64,000 nucleotides of DNA from Alphaproteobacteria bacterium (GTDB lineage Bacteria > Pseudomonadota > Alphaproteobacteria > Rhizobiales > Hyphomicrobiaceae), in assembly GCA_022600345.1 (NCBI GenBank), contig JAHZKP010000026.1, forward strand, positions 1 through 64,000. Reading direction: 5' to 3'. This document shows positions 46,229 through 56,219 of this stretch, piece after piece; position 1 is the first letter of the stretch; every line of letters begins with the position of its first letter. The notes beneath the pieces are model-generated. The model searched no databases. It was not told the DNA's origin and was given only the letters and a program-made list of their open reading frames with translations. The position numbers were made by a program, and so were the translations under genes.

Positions 46229-48909
46229 TTGCCGATCCGACACTGAAAGCCTCGTGTGTTCAAACTTCCGGGCAGGTCGGGCAGCTTTCGGAATGGCTGG
46301 CGCGCCACAAAGATCTGGCCGGTTGTGCAAATCCGGCCATCCGCCAAGCCGTGATGACAAGTGCCATAGATTTGAAGTCGCTGGTGGAGGCCGCCGAGCG
46401 TGCGCCGGCACTTGGCCTTGTCGGCGGCTGCGATACGGAGACTTCCGAATTCGTGACGGCGCTCCTGCGGCCGGGTGGGCAGGCGGGACGTATCGTCCTT
46501 GGTCAGCGCCGGGCGGGGCTTGGAGCGATTTCGTCGATTCTTCCTGGCGAAGAAGATGGCGGAGCGGCTGCAACAGTTCGTTTTCGCGATGCTGCCAGCC
46601 AGCCCGACTCGGGGGCTGCGGAATTTTATCCGGTGGCTGTGTCGCTACTCGGCCAGATGGACCTTGCGGCCATCTTCTGCCGTCTCTACTTCACGCATCT
46701 ACCCGTATCGCTGCGTCGTGGCATCGAGGCCCATGAAGTGCGCCAGGCGATCGATGCCGCGCAGTTGAACCTGAAGGTCAACGCAGTTCCAGGACTTTCC
46801 GCCCGCGACACCCAAGAATTACGGCAGGAACTTGAAAACAGGCTGCCCGGCGTTGCCGCACTGAGGGAACTGGAGGCGGTGGGCTATTGGGATTGGCTTT
46901 GCGATCATGTTTCGCACGCCGCAGAGCCGTCGCGGCGGCAGCTTCTGTCGTTGCTGTGGCAAAACGAACCGCAACTGACAAAGCTATTCAACCGGCTCAG
47001 CGACGGCCTCAACACGCTTGGCAATTCCTACCAGGTGTTTTGCCCGCACGAGGCAGTGATTTCGAGCGACCCGACGACAGGTTGGGTGGCGCGGCACCGA
47101 GCGAGTATTGCTTCAGCGGCGACACTGCGTGAGATGGCCCACGAGACCTCGCCGGCCAACGTTCTTCGCATAACGGCGGGTGGCAACTCGGTTCTGGAAA
47201 TTCAGCGCTCGACGCTTGCTGCGATTGCATCGGAAATCTTGATCGGGGTCGAGGAAACGCGGCTTAGCCGGCTGGCGCCCGCTGAAATTGCGGCCTTCCC
47301 TGGCGTGGGAAGTCTCAACGATACCACTGCGCGCCTGCTGCTGCATGCCCGCGAGGGCCCCCAGGGCGGCCTGCCACTCGATATCGCGGTCGATTTGTTC
47401 GTCAGGACCAAATCAACCTACCTGTTTGAACGGGCTTGTTCGCGGCACGAGATCACAGCTCTGGTTGTGCGGGTCGACCCGAAATCCAATGACGACGATA
47501 TCCATGCCGCAGCCATTGCCGACTGGGTTGATGTTGCCCAGGGCGAGAATGCCACCGCGCGCGAGCGCATGGAGGCCGGACTGTCTGTCATTGCCAGCCC
47601 GGCAAGCCTCACAGTACGGCCAACGCCGTTGGACCAGAGCCCCATGGCCAGTTCGACGGAGGACGGCAGCCTGCAGGCCTTCGAATTGGACAGTATCAGT
47701 GGCGGCAGCAAGTGGCTGAAGGAATGGACACCAGGGCGAGGCTTTGAGCGTACCCATTGGATTGGCAGCAAAGGGGCGGGGGCGGGCGAGAACGGGACGC
47801 CAGCAGTTCTTCAACTAACCGGCAATCGTTTCAGCGATGGCGATCTGAGCGCGGTCAGCGACCGCATGGCGTCAAATGGTTCTGCGGCGCTTGAAACGGT
47901 CGCCGACAGGGTTTTCAAAGAGATCGCGCCGTCCTGCACGCCAATGGTAAAGGCCCGGCAGATCCGACATCACCTGCGGGCTACCCGCAAGTCCATTCGT
48001 GCACGGCTGATCAGGTTCCACCAATCCAATGATCCGGCGCGGTTCATGGACTGGCGTCAGCAAGTCGCCAATGTCGCCGCGACGCGCCTGGAAGCGTGCC
48101 GGACCGCAGGCCGCATCGGCCGGTTATGGGATGGCCTGTCTCCTACCGAAGAACAGCTCGTCTTGTTGGTGAGTAGTCTGATCGGCGATGCCACACTGCC
48201 AGCCGGCAGTCGGGCTCACGGCACCGCGGGAAGCCAATCAGGTGGGCAAGCTCGCTCAATGGGAGAGCGCGGTGGCAGGGGGGATGACGCGGGTGCCCTG
48301 CCATCGGCTGCAAAATGCGCCCGCGCGATCATTCAGCATTGGCTGAAATCGATGTACGGGGCGGCGGATTCGCGGCGATTGTGCCGCAAGGTGGGCATTG
48401 CACAGCCGGTCCTACAGCACGTCGTCGACGAACTGGCATTCGGGGCGATAAGGCTGAATCTTACCAGCGAACTTACGCAGTTATTGTCAGCTATCGATAT
48501 GGAGAAACGGGCTGCAGCCGATGTACCTATTCGCTATGCGGCGGTCGCGAAGCGGTTTATCGGGGCCTACCTGGAAAGACCAGCTCCATTTATATGGAAT
48601 GGCATCGGCGAGCATGGTGCCGCATCGGGCGGTGCATTTTATGACGGGGATGAGGGCGAGGAAGCCGGCGGCCTGGGGGCGGGGGACCGCGATGAAGGAC
48701 CGACAGGAGCACGAAATTTACCGTCGCTCACGGACGGCACTGACACACAGACCCACAGTCCTGCTATAGATTGGCCGGGCGCATTTCGTGCACTTGTCGA
48801 ACGAAACATATCTGCAGCAGGAGCTGTCGCCGCCCGGTCGGAAGTTGACCGGGAACTGGGTAAACAGCTTTCGGTGTTTACCACGAGCCCATTCGAGGTT
48901 GACCTGTGA
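46225..48909 (+). CDS. srfC: SrfC-family protein, diverged
   Basis: An 894-residue protein starting at the ATGA overlap with srfB. The layout fits the SrfC family: a ~60-residue helical lead, then a P-loop-like position, then a long helical body. Where family members are expected to have a GTPase P-loop, this protein reads LGLVGGCDTETSEFV (residues ~63-77), without GK(S/T), so GTP hydrolysis is doubtful. SrfB/SrfC pairing and the tight coupling are the main support for the call. Confidence 0.7.
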   Translation: MIADPTLKASCVQTSGQVGQLSEWLARHKDLAGCANPAIRQAVMTSAIDLKSLVEAAERAPALGLVGGCDTETSEFVTALLRPGGQAGRIVLGQRRAGLGAISSILPGEEDGGAAATVRFRDAASQPDSGAAEFYPVAVSLLGQMDLAAIFCRLYFTHLPVSLRRGIEAHEVRQAIDAAQLNLKVNAVPGLSARDTQELRQELENRLPGVAALRELEAVGYWDWLCDHVSHAAEPSRRQLLSLLWQNEPQLTKLFNRLSDGLNTLGNSYQVFCPHEAVISSDPTTGWVARHRASIASAATLREMAHETSPANVLRITAGGNSVLEIQRSTLAAIASEILIGVEETRLSRLAPAEIAAFPGVGSLNDTTARLLLHAREGPQGGLPLDIAVDLFVRTKSTYLFERACSRHEITALVVRVDPKSNDDDIHAAAIADWVDVAQGENATARERMEAGLSVIASPASLTVRPTPLDQSPMASSTEDGSLQAFELDSISGGSKWLKEWTPGRGFERTHWIGSKGAGAGENGTPAVLQLTGNRFSDGDLSAVSDRMASNGSAALETVADRVFKEIAPSCTPMVKARQIRHHLRATRKSIRARLIRFHQSNDPARFMDWRQQVANVAATRLEACRTAGRIGRLWDGLSPTEEQLVLLVSSLIGDATLPAGSRAHGTAGSQSGGQARSMGERGGRGDDAGALPSAAKCARAIIQHWLKSMYGAADSRRLCRKVGIAQPVLQHVVDELAFGAIRLNLTSELTQLLSAIDMEKRAAADVPIRYAAVAKRFIGAYLERPAPFIWNGIGEHGAASGGAFYDGDEGEEAGGLGAGDRDEGPTGARNLPSLTDGTDTQTHSPAIDWPGAFRALVERNISAAGAVAARSEVDRELGKQLSVFTTSPFEVDL

Positions 48910-50150
48910 CAACGAAAAACATCCGAATAGTACCTGACGCCGGCGTTCCCGATGGCGGGCATGCGATCATTCTTCTGGACGGCGTATGGCTGTTGCCTGA
49001 ACCGGCCACATTCCGAATAGAACCGCTTGACGATACGATTCCATCCGACGAACTCAAGGGCTGGCCCAATGGCGAGCGCAGGCCGCGGCTGATCCGCACG
49101 ACTTCGCGGGGAATTGAGTTGCTGATCGGACCAGATATCGTCGATGCACCCGACCTGGTACCGGGTACGCCAATCTCGATCTCGGTTCCCGCAGCCGATG
49201 TGCATGCTGAAGTTCGGTGGCCGGACCTGCCATTGAGCCGCCCGACGGGCCGCGGCAAGGTTGTGTTGCAACACGCCAAGTCGTCGGTGTTGGCAACGGC
49301 AACGGCGATGGAGGCTGCGGGTCGGCCGATGGCCGTAGCGAATTCAAACGGGGCTTCGCCGATCAGGGCTGCGGCCGTGCAGCCCCGGGCGCGGCAGAGG
49401 GCGAACCCGCAAGGGTTGTCGGAATTGCAGATTCCGCATCAGGCTGCCGCCAACAACGACCAACCGATGCCTGCGGATACCGCTCGCATGCCGAAAAAGA
49501 AAGCTCCGGTGGCAGCCACACCGGTCAGGCGATCCGGGTCGGCCATGTCGCCAATGGTACCGATGCTGATTGGCCTGGTGTTGACCGGGGGGTTGGTTGC
49601 GTTTCTCGCACCTGGGCTCAACAAAGACGTGGCGGCGCTGAAAGAAGCCAGGGAAGGCGAGGTTGCGACAGTCGAAAAGGGTGTCGTAAAGGCACCGACA
49701 GTCGACATCTATTCAATTTTCGAAGCCGGGGATACGTCACCTCGCGGACTGAGTGCGGACGGCGTGAGCGGCCAGGATGCCTTGCTGCTGGCAAACAAGT
49801 TCCTCAATGGCGTCGACGGTAAGGTCGATAAGGAAGAAAGCGCTTTCTGGCTGCGCAAGGCAATTTCGAAAGAGCTATCGAATCGCAGAACGACATGGGC
49901 GTTGACCCAGCTAGGTTCGATTTATGCCGGACCGAGCAAAGGTGCGCCCGACTATCAATCGGCTCGGGTATTGTGGGAAATGGCCGCTGCCAATGGCGAC
50001 CCGGTTGCCGCGTGCTTCGTTGCACGGCTCTACGAATTCGGTTTGGGCGTGCCGGTCGATCTTGCCACTGCCCGGAAGAACTATGAACGTGCCCAACGGT
50101 TGGGCGGGTGCGCGGGATTGAATGCCGCGCTGGCGCGCGTGGGCAGTTGA
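48906..50150 (+). CDS. Membrane-anchored Sel1-repeat protein of the srf-like operon
   Basis: A 414-residue protein with a GTG start that overlaps the srfC stop. An N-terminal ~115-residue beta-rich domain is followed by a disordered linker, one membrane segment (MVPMLIGLVLTGGLVAFLA, residues ~217-236) and two to three Sel1-like helical repeats (including ALTQLGSIYAGPSKGAPDY and ACFVARLYEFGLGVPVD). The N-terminus is probably cytosolic and the Sel1 part periplasmic. It is the third overlapping gene of the operon and could link SrfB/C to the envelope. Confidence 0.75.
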   Translation: MTTKNIRIVPDAGVPDGGHAIILLDGVWLLPEPATFRIEPLDDTIPSDELKGWPNGERRPRLIRTTSRGIELLIGPDIVDAPDLVPGTPISISVPAADVHAEVRWPDLPLSRPTGRGKVVLQHAKSSVLATATAMEAAGRPMAVANSNGASPIRAAAVQPRARQRANPQGLSELQIPHQAAANNDQPMPADTARMPKKKAPVAATPVRRSGSAMSPMVPMLIGLVLTGGLVAFLAPGLNKDVAALKEAREGEVATVEKGVVKAPTVDIYSIFEAGDTSPRGLSADGVSGQDALLLANKFLNGVDGKVDKEESAFWLRKAISKELSNRRTTWALTQLGSIYAGPSKGAPDYQSARVLWEMAAANGDPVAACFVARLYEFGLGVPVDLATARKNYERAQRLGGCAGLNAALARVGS

Positions 50151-50415
50151 AGGCGCCTAGCAGGCTGTTAAGCCGCCCTTTCGAGAACTGCCCCAGCCCC
50201 ATTCTGGCGCTCTGAGGCAGCAACCTGATGGCGAAGAGACCCGTTAGCTCAAATGCGTGCCCGCGGGCAGGATGACGACAAAGTTGTCGTCTATACCTGT
50301 CAGAAGGCCTGCTCTGTGCGTGTCACCGACCCGCCGCGCGCTGGATATTTTTATAAATCATTCACAGTTCACAAGTACGAGGCAGGATGCAGAGGTGTTC
50401 AGCAGGGAGTATTCG

Positions 50416-52026
50416 ATGCGCCGTGGACCACATAACTTGAGGCGAATATGGCTCGACCCGCTGTGCATGGTTTTGTGCATGATCGCGGGCCTGGGCCTCG
50501 CGCAGGCGGCCGAAGTGCGCCTGCAGATCAAGGGCGGCGGTTTCGAAATCACTGGCGAACTGCAGGAATTCGACGGTCAGACGTATGTGATCGAGTCTGA
50601 GGCGTTTGGGCGAATGAGACTCGATGGTGAGCGATTTGAATGCCTGGGTGCCGCCTGTCCGTCGGTTGCCGCTCTGCGCCGGGGCGCCAACCTGGGTCAG
50701 GGCGAAACGATCAGAAACCTGGGCGAGACCAGTTGGATGGGCGGGAGCGGAATCGGCACGAACTTCATGCCGGAGCTGATCAAATCCTATGCCGCTGCAA
50801 ACGATCTCAGCGTCAAGCAGGCGATTGGCACGGATACGCGAGATTTGATTTTCACGCTGAACGACGATGACGGCAACAGCGTTGGCACGTTCAACGTTTT
50901 GCGCCGTGGTGTCAGCCTGGGATATCGCGAACTCATTGCCGGCAATGTCGATCTGGTGTGGACCAGTGCGCGGATGAGCGACGCGCAACAAAGGTTGTTT
51001 AGCCAGGCTGGTGCCGGACCGATGCGGGTGCAGGGCAACGAGCATGTGTTCGCGCTGGATGCGATGGTTGTTCTTGTTGCCAAGGACAATCCGGCTGCCT
51101 CGATATCGCTTGAAGACCTGGCTGGGATCTATTCCGGTCAGATTACCGATTGGGCGCAGTTGGGCCTTCCGGCCGGAAAAATCAATGTTTATGCGCCGGT
51201 AGAAGGCATGGGGCTGCTCATGCACTTCAAGAACACCATTCTGGCGCCCAGTGGCCTGAGGCTGACAGAAGACGCAAAGCGGCTGGGGACCGTCGTCGAA
51301 TGGTCCGACAAGGTCGCTTCCGACCGATACGGGATCAGTTTCAACTTCATCGGCTACATCCGGAATGCGAAGGCACTCAACATCTCCTCTCCATGCGGGC
51401 TTATCAGCCGTCCCAGTTATTTTTCCGCCAAGACCGAGGAATTTCCGCTTTCGCGGCGGCTTTATTTTTATACCCGCGGGACGCCTAGCTCACCGTTGGC
51501 GCGAGAGCTTCTGACTTATGCTCTGTCACCCAAGATCCAAAGCGCATTGAAGGCTTCCAACTTCGTCGATCAGGAACCTGAAACGCAATCATTCGACGAG
51601 CAACGCGCCCGCATCGTGCACGCTCTGAATGCGCCTGACGATGACTTCGACATGGTCGACATGCGCGCCTTGATGTCGGATCTGGCGCAAGCTGAGCGCT
51701 TCACGACAACGCTGCACTTTGAAAATTCCAGTTCGCGGCTCGACCCGAAAGCCAAGGATGATATCAGGCGTCTGGCTTCGGTCCTCAAGGGGCGGAAATA
51801 TGCCGGGCGGGAAGTTCTACTTATCGGATTTGCCGATACGATTGGGGGCTATGCCATCAATCGGCAACTCTCGGAGAATCGTGCCCGGGCGGTGGCTCTG
51901 GAACTGCGCGCTGCAGGTTATGAGGGTGCGGTCACAAAGGGGTACAGCGAGCTTGCTCCGGTGGTGTGCAACGACACGCCCGAAAACCGCAATTTCAATC
52001 GCCGCGTCGAGGTATGGATCCGCTGA
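50416..52026 (+). CDS. PstS-like binding domain fused to OmpA domain
   Basis: A 536-residue predicted periplasmic protein. The signal peptide (PLCMVLCMIAGLGLAQA) is followed by a ~330-residue periplasmic-binding-protein domain of the PstS class (GSGIGTNFMPELIKSYAA, LVWTSARMSD, EDLAGIYSGQITDWAQLG). The C-terminal OmpA domain is peptidoglycan-binding (LHFENSSSRLDPKAKDDI...LIGFADTIGGYAINRQLSENRA). GGGAG precedes the ATG at 50,416. It probably sits on peptidoglycan and senses or holds a ligand. It follows the srf-like operon by 265 bases and is transcribed in the same direction. Confidence 0.88.
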   Translation: MRRGPHNLRRIWLDPLCMVLCMIAGLGLAQAAEVRLQIKGGGFEITGELQEFDGQTYVIESEAFGRMRLDGERFECLGAACPSVAALRRGANLGQGETIRNLGETSWMGGSGIGTNFMPELIKSYAAANDLSVKQAIGTDTRDLIFTLNDDDGNSVGTFNVLRRGVSLGYRELIAGNVDLVWTSARMSDAQQRLFSQAGAGPMRVQGNEHVFALDAMVVLVAKDNPAASISLEDLAGIYSGQITDWAQLGLPAGKINVYAPVEGMGLLMHFKNTILAPSGLRLTEDAKRLGTVVEWSDKVASDRYGISFNFIGYIRNAKALNISSPCGLISRPSYFSAKTEEFPLSRRLYFYTRGTPSSPLARELLTYALSPKIQSALKASNFVDQEPETQSFDEQRARIVHALNAPDDDFDMVDMRALMSDLAQAERFTTTLHFENSSSRLDPKAKDDIRRLASVLKGRKYAGREVLLIGFADTIGGYAINRQLSENRARAVALELRAAGYEGAVTKGYSELAPVVCNDTPENRNFNRRVEVWIR

Positions 52027-52077
52027 GGTTGCTGCGGGGGCTGCGATTACGCGGCACTTCGTAGATGGCGGCGGCAC

Positions 52078-52704
52078 TCAACTGTGCAGGTGCTCCAGTG
52101 ACATGCGGATGAGATCGGCTGTGCGCTGGAGGCCGAGCTTGTTCTTGATCAGGCTGCAGGTGTTGGCCACCGTCTTGTAGGAAACGCCCAGCGTATCGGC
52201 GATGTCGGTGAGGCTTTTTCCATCGCCCAGGAGGCGAAGGATCTCAATTTCACGCGTCGAGAGTTTGTGAAGGGGGTCTTCTCCATCGAACTGGCCGATG
52301 GCGAGTTTGGAAGCCAACTCCGCCTCAATATAGTGGCCGCCTTCGACGACTTTCTTTACTGCGGCAATCAGTTCATCGGCGCTGGCGCTTTTGGTCACGT
52401 ACCCCTTGGCCCCTAGCTTCAATGCGCGGGCGGCATAGATCGGCTCGGAGTGCATGGTGAAAACGATGACGCGGGCCTTCTTGTCTTCGAGGATCAGGCG
52501 GCGCAGCAATTCCAGTCCGCCGACGCCTTCCATGTTCAAGTCGAGTAGGACCAGATCGGGTTGATTGGAGCGGAACAACGCCAATGTCTCGTGGCCTGTG
52601 GCGGCTTCGAAAATCTGAGACCCATCGAAGCTCTCCAGCAGGCGACGCACGCCGGCGCGCACAACCGAATGGTCGTCAACCAGGAGGATCTTAAGCGCGT
52701 TCAT
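52078..52704 (-). CDS. NarL/FixJ-type response regulator
   Basis: A 208-residue response regulator: receiver domain with DD at residues 10-11, phospho-acceptor Asp in LVLLDLNME (~55) and Lys in YVTKS, then a LuxR-type HTH (LSTREIEILRLLGDGKSLTDI...VANTCSLIKNKL). Its ATG lies inside the 3' end of the kinase gene (14-base overlap), so the two are coupled. Confidence 0.93.
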   Translation of the reverse strand: MNALKILLVDDHSVVRAGVRRLLESFDGSQIFEAATGHETLALFRSNQPDLVLLDLNMEGVGGLELLRRLILEDKKARVIVFTMHSEPIYAARALKLGAKGYVTKSASADELIAAVKKVVEGGHYIEAELASKLAIGQFDGEDPLHKLSTREIEILRLLGDGKSLTDIADTLGVSYKTVANTCSLIKNKLGLQRTADLIRMSLEHLHS

Positions 52705-54142
52705 GGATCAGTTGCCTTTTGGTTTGATCGGGTTGCGTATCGGGTCCGTTGCTGTCATCGGAAGCCGTTGGAGCAGGAAGCCAGGCCGATACTTCGACGC
52801 CCGTGGCGTGGTCTCGATTGCGAAGTGAAAACCGGCCGTCGAGGGCAGAGACGCGTTCGCGCATGCCTGCAATACCGAAACCGGAGCCACGAGAAGACGG
52901 CAATGGGGGCGACGTTCCCGACTCTGCGTCGCCATCGTCGGTCTGCGGGAGGCCGGCGCCGTCGTCGGTGATCGAGATATTCAGACCGCGCCGATCGCTA
53001 CTGATCTTGATTTCCACGCGGTCCGGGCGACCATGGCGCATGGCGTTGCTGAGTGCTTCCTGGACGATGCGAAAGGCCGTCTGATCGATGGCCTTGCCAA
53101 AAGACCGGTCGGGCACGTCGACAATGAATTCAACGTCCGGGTACCGGGTTTGCCAAAAGACCGTCAGATTGTCGATGGCGTCAACAAGTCCGACATCGAC
53201 AAGCGCGGCTGTCCGCAGACGGCCCAAAAGCTCCTTCACGTGGCGCTGCATATGGCCGACCGATTCGCGGATCGTTGCCACGCGAGCGGGGATCTCGGCG
53301 TGCTTGTTGGCATCGACGCAGCGGGTGATGGAGGCGGCATCGACATCGACGGAAAACAGGAACGGACCGATTTCATCGTGAAGGTCGCGGGCGAGGTCGG
53401 CACGCTCTTCTTCCTGTACGGTCGCCAGTTGCTCGGCCAGCCGGCGGTTCTTGGCCTCCATACCCGACAGTCTGGCGGCCATTGCATTGAAGCCGCGATA
53501 AACCTTGACGAGTTCGGCTGGTCCTTGCTCGGGAATTTGGGGGGCACCGGACTGTTGGAAGATCTGACTGAACGATGCCGCCAGCCGGTCAAGTGGGCGC
53601 AGGGCCCGGCCCACAATCCAGTAGACGCTGGCCAAAACCAAACCGCAAAACAGGCCCAATATGATCAGCGTGTTCCAAATATCATGCCAGGCTTCCGCGA
53701 TTTCGTTGTTGGAATCGGTTTCCAGAACGAAGTGACCGAGGCCGCTGAACACGTCTGGCAGGTTCACCCTCACGCTGTGCTCGGACTGCTGGATGAGGCT
53801 GCGGAACCATCGAGGGGCCGGCGCCTTGGGTAAGGCTGGAGAGGACGATACAATCGTGCGCCCGCCTGAATCTTGCCAGGTCGCGCGCAAGTGCCGGTCG
53901 CCGTCGAAATCGGCGATCAACAAATGCAGCCGCCGGGAAGGGTCGGCGGATTCCTCAGCATCATCGACTGCATTGGACGCGATGCGCGCGCCGACGCCGA
54001 TGGCCGCCTGCATCTCCTCGCCGACCTTGGAAAGTGCGTGCCAGTAGCTGAGTGCAGCACCAAAGACAAGTGTGAGCAGCACCACCAATACGATTGAAGT
54101 GATCAATGACGATCTAAGGGACATCCAATTCACGGTTCTCAT
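52691..54142 (-). CDS. Membrane histidine kinase (HisKA_3, HAMP)
   Basis: A 483-residue sensor kinase with two membrane segments (SLITSIVLVVLLTLVFGAAL and NTLIILGLFCGLVLASVYWI) enclosing a ~120-residue periplasmic domain, a HAMP region (LRPLDRLAASFSQIF) and a NarX-type dimerisation helix with the phospho-acceptor His in LARDLHDEIGP (~255). The HATPase_c lid includes DDGAGLPQ and GSGFGIAGMRERV. I start at the ATG at 54,142; a TTG is five codons upstream. It pairs with the response regulator downstream. Confidence 0.9.
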   Translation of the reverse strand: MRTVNWMSLRSSLITSIVLVVLLTLVFGAALSYWHALSKVGEEMQAAIGVGARIASNAVDDAEESADPSRRLHLLIADFDGDRHLRATWQDSGGRTIVSSSPALPKAPAPRWFRSLIQQSEHSVRVNLPDVFSGLGHFVLETDSNNEIAEAWHDIWNTLIILGLFCGLVLASVYWIVGRALRPLDRLAASFSQIFQQSGAPQIPEQGPAELVKVYRGFNAMAARLSGMEAKNRRLAEQLATVQEEERADLARDLHDEIGPFLFSVDVDAASITRCVDANKHAEIPARVATIRESVGHMQRHVKELLGRLRTAALVDVGLVDAIDNLTVFWQTRYPDVEFIVDVPDRSFGKAIDQTAFRIVQEALSNAMRHGRPDRVEIKISSDRRGLNISITDDGAGLPQTDDGDAESGTSPPLPSSRGSGFGIAGMRERVSALDGRFSLRNRDHATGVEVSAWLPAPTASDDSNGPDTQPDQTKRQLIHERA

Positions 54143-54377
54143 AGTGGTTTGAATCAACCCCGGTTATAGCGACCAGCGTGGCCATTCTACCCACAGAAGT
54201 GTTGCTTTCGTGAATTTGGGTTCAGGGCCCGGCAGTATCCGGGAAAAAATCCCGCTTGCTGGAACAGAATTGGCCTATTTGACGCTTTGGTCTCGCCGGT
54301 CTGGCCCGTTTTACGGCGGTGGCAATTGTCTGCCTTCATATGGGATTGCAACTCTCACGCATCAATCCTGGAGGGGC

Positions 54378-56063
54378 TTACCACTGCGGAGTGATGGAGA
54401 AGCGGGCGTAGGCCTGGAATTTATCCTGATCGGGGATGAGCTGCTTCATCGGGCGCGCGATGCTCACTTCCAATTGCGTCACGGGGCTGAATTTGAATTC
54501 CAGTCCGGCTCCAAGCGAGGTGGCCGGCCGATAATTTGGGAACGTGGAGAAAACGCCGCCGTGGTCTACAAAGGTGAATAGGTTCACGCCCTCGCGCCAA
54601 TCCGAAAGGCTGCGGTGCAGTTCGAGATTGACCAGGTAGCCGGAGTCGCCGGCAGCCGCATTGGTGGGATAACCGCGGACTGTTGTCGGTCCTCCGATCT
54701 GGAAGAGCTGACCGCCTGGAAGCAGTTTGGCACCGGTGACCTGCCAACTGAAATCGGACTGCAGGGAGAGGTTCCAGGGAAGTCGGCGAAGCAGGCTGCC
54801 GGTTCCCTTGAACAACGGGAAATTGCGAGCTTCATCCAGGACCTTGGCGCGTGATCGGACGATCGAAAAGGCGGGGGAGACCTGGGCGATGAAGTTTTCA
54901 TTCGAATAGTGGAAGCTTAAGCCGGGAGTGGCTTCGATTGTGTCGGTATCGGTGACGGTCACTTCCGAATAGTCGGTTCGCGATTCCCCAATGGTGGCAG
55001 CCATGCTGGCCTGGATCAGCCAGTCCTTGGTGACCCGCAGCGGACGGGTGTAGTTCAGCGATCCGCTTTGCGACTTGCCTGCAACATCGAGGGCAACGAA
55101 CGGGCCCTGGACGATCGCCATGGAGCCGCGAGAATAGCTGACGCCAAGACGCGATCCGATCGTATCGATGGGGAAGTTGTAAGCGACGTTCGCATTCAGC
55201 GTTCTGCGGGCGTTGCTGGCATAAACCGTCAGGCGGTCGTCCATGCCAAGCAGACCGTAGCGGCGGAAGAAGCCGCCAAACTGGTAACGGCCGGTCGACG
55301 CCACGCCCTCGTTGTCAGCATAAACCTGGAGCGTATTGGTTGCAGGTTCAAACACCGCGTACTGGATGTCGGTCAGGCCAAACGTTGAGCCGGGCTGCAG
55401 GAGCGCGCGGATCTGAGCGGTGTTGGTGCGGTTGAAGTAGGCAATCTTCTTATTCAGGTCGTGAGGATCAATGACCACACCGGCTGGGATATCGACGCGG
55501 TTGGCGATGTATTCAGAGCCCAGCGTTCGCGATCCGGCGACATGGGTTTTGCCCAGCCGGCCCTCGGTCAGCTTGATGCGCACCTGACCGTTCTTGATCT
55601 TTTGCGGCGGCAGCGTTGCCAGTGCGGTTATCAGACCGCGCTCGGCGTATATCGCGTTGATCTTGCCGACGATCTCGTAGAGTGCGGCGAGATCAATTTC
55701 GCGGCCGACGTACCCGCTTGAGATGGAAGCGAGTTCGCCGCGGCTGAGGAAGGTTGACGGGCTGAAGACAACACTGCGCAGTTTGAACTTTGGACCGCCG
55801 GGGGTCGCTCCCTCGCCTTCCGGGACTTCAGTACCTTCGACAACCGGTCCGTCGATGGTCGGACGGATCTGATTGAGGCCGCGTTGCAGCCTTTCGAACT
55901 GCCGTTCGGATTCGCGTTGCAGGCTTTCAGAATTGGGTAGCACAGCGCCGGCGGTGGGCGGCAGGGCCTGCGCAAGGGCGCTCGCGTCTGTCAGGCACAG
56001 GCCCAACAGCAACGCCACAGCCCGTAAAGGCCCGGCTGTTTGCCAGCTCCTACCGTTTTGCAC
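54378..56063 (-). CDS. Two-partner secretion transporter (TpsB, ShlB/FhaC family)
   Basis: A 561-residue outer-membrane transporter with a GTG start, GGGGA upstream and a signal peptide ending near ALAQA. The POTRA-type region (residues ~90-190) includes FKLRSVVFSPSTFLSRGEL and QVRIKLTEGRLGKTHV. A 16-strand barrel follows, with the FhaC/ShlB VRGYP motif (TTVRGYPTNAAAGDSGYL). It would export the TpsA gene product encoded upstream, 156 bases away. Confidence 0.92.
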   Translation of the reverse strand: MQNGRSWQTAGPLRAVALLLGLCLTDASALAQALPPTAGAVLPNSESLQRESERQFERLQRGLNQIRPTIDGPVVEGTEVPEGEGATPGGPKFKLRSVVFSPSTFLSRGELASISSGYVGREIDLAALYEIVGKINAIYAERGLITALATLPPQKIKNGQVRIKLTEGRLGKTHVAGSRTLGSEYIANRVDIPAGVVIDPHDLNKKIAYFNRTNTAQIRALLQPGSTFGLTDIQYAVFEPATNTLQVYADNEGVASTGRYQFGGFFRRYGLLGMDDRLTVYASNARRTLNANVAYNFPIDTIGSRLGVSYSRGSMAIVQGPFVALDVAGKSQSGSLNYTRPLRVTKDWLIQASMAATIGESRTDYSEVTVTDTDTIEATPGLSFHYSNENFIAQVSPAFSIVRSRAKVLDEARNFPLFKGTGSLLRRLPWNLSLQSDFSWQVTGAKLLPGGQLFQIGGPTTVRGYPTNAAAGDSGYLVNLELHRSLSDWREGVNLFTFVDHGGVFSTFPNYRPATSLGAGLEFKFSPVTQLEVSIARPMKQLIPDQDKFQAYARFSITPQW

Positions 56064-56219
56064 TGGATGGTCCCCGCATTCTGGTGACGGTGGCGAATCA
56101 GACTTCTCACAACCGTTCAGAGCCGAGACTATTCGTACTGCGTGGGCAACTGCCTATGCCTTTTTTGCACCAGTTGAAAAACTAGCGATATCTGTGGGCA
56201 ACGTCAGGATTTCATTTGA

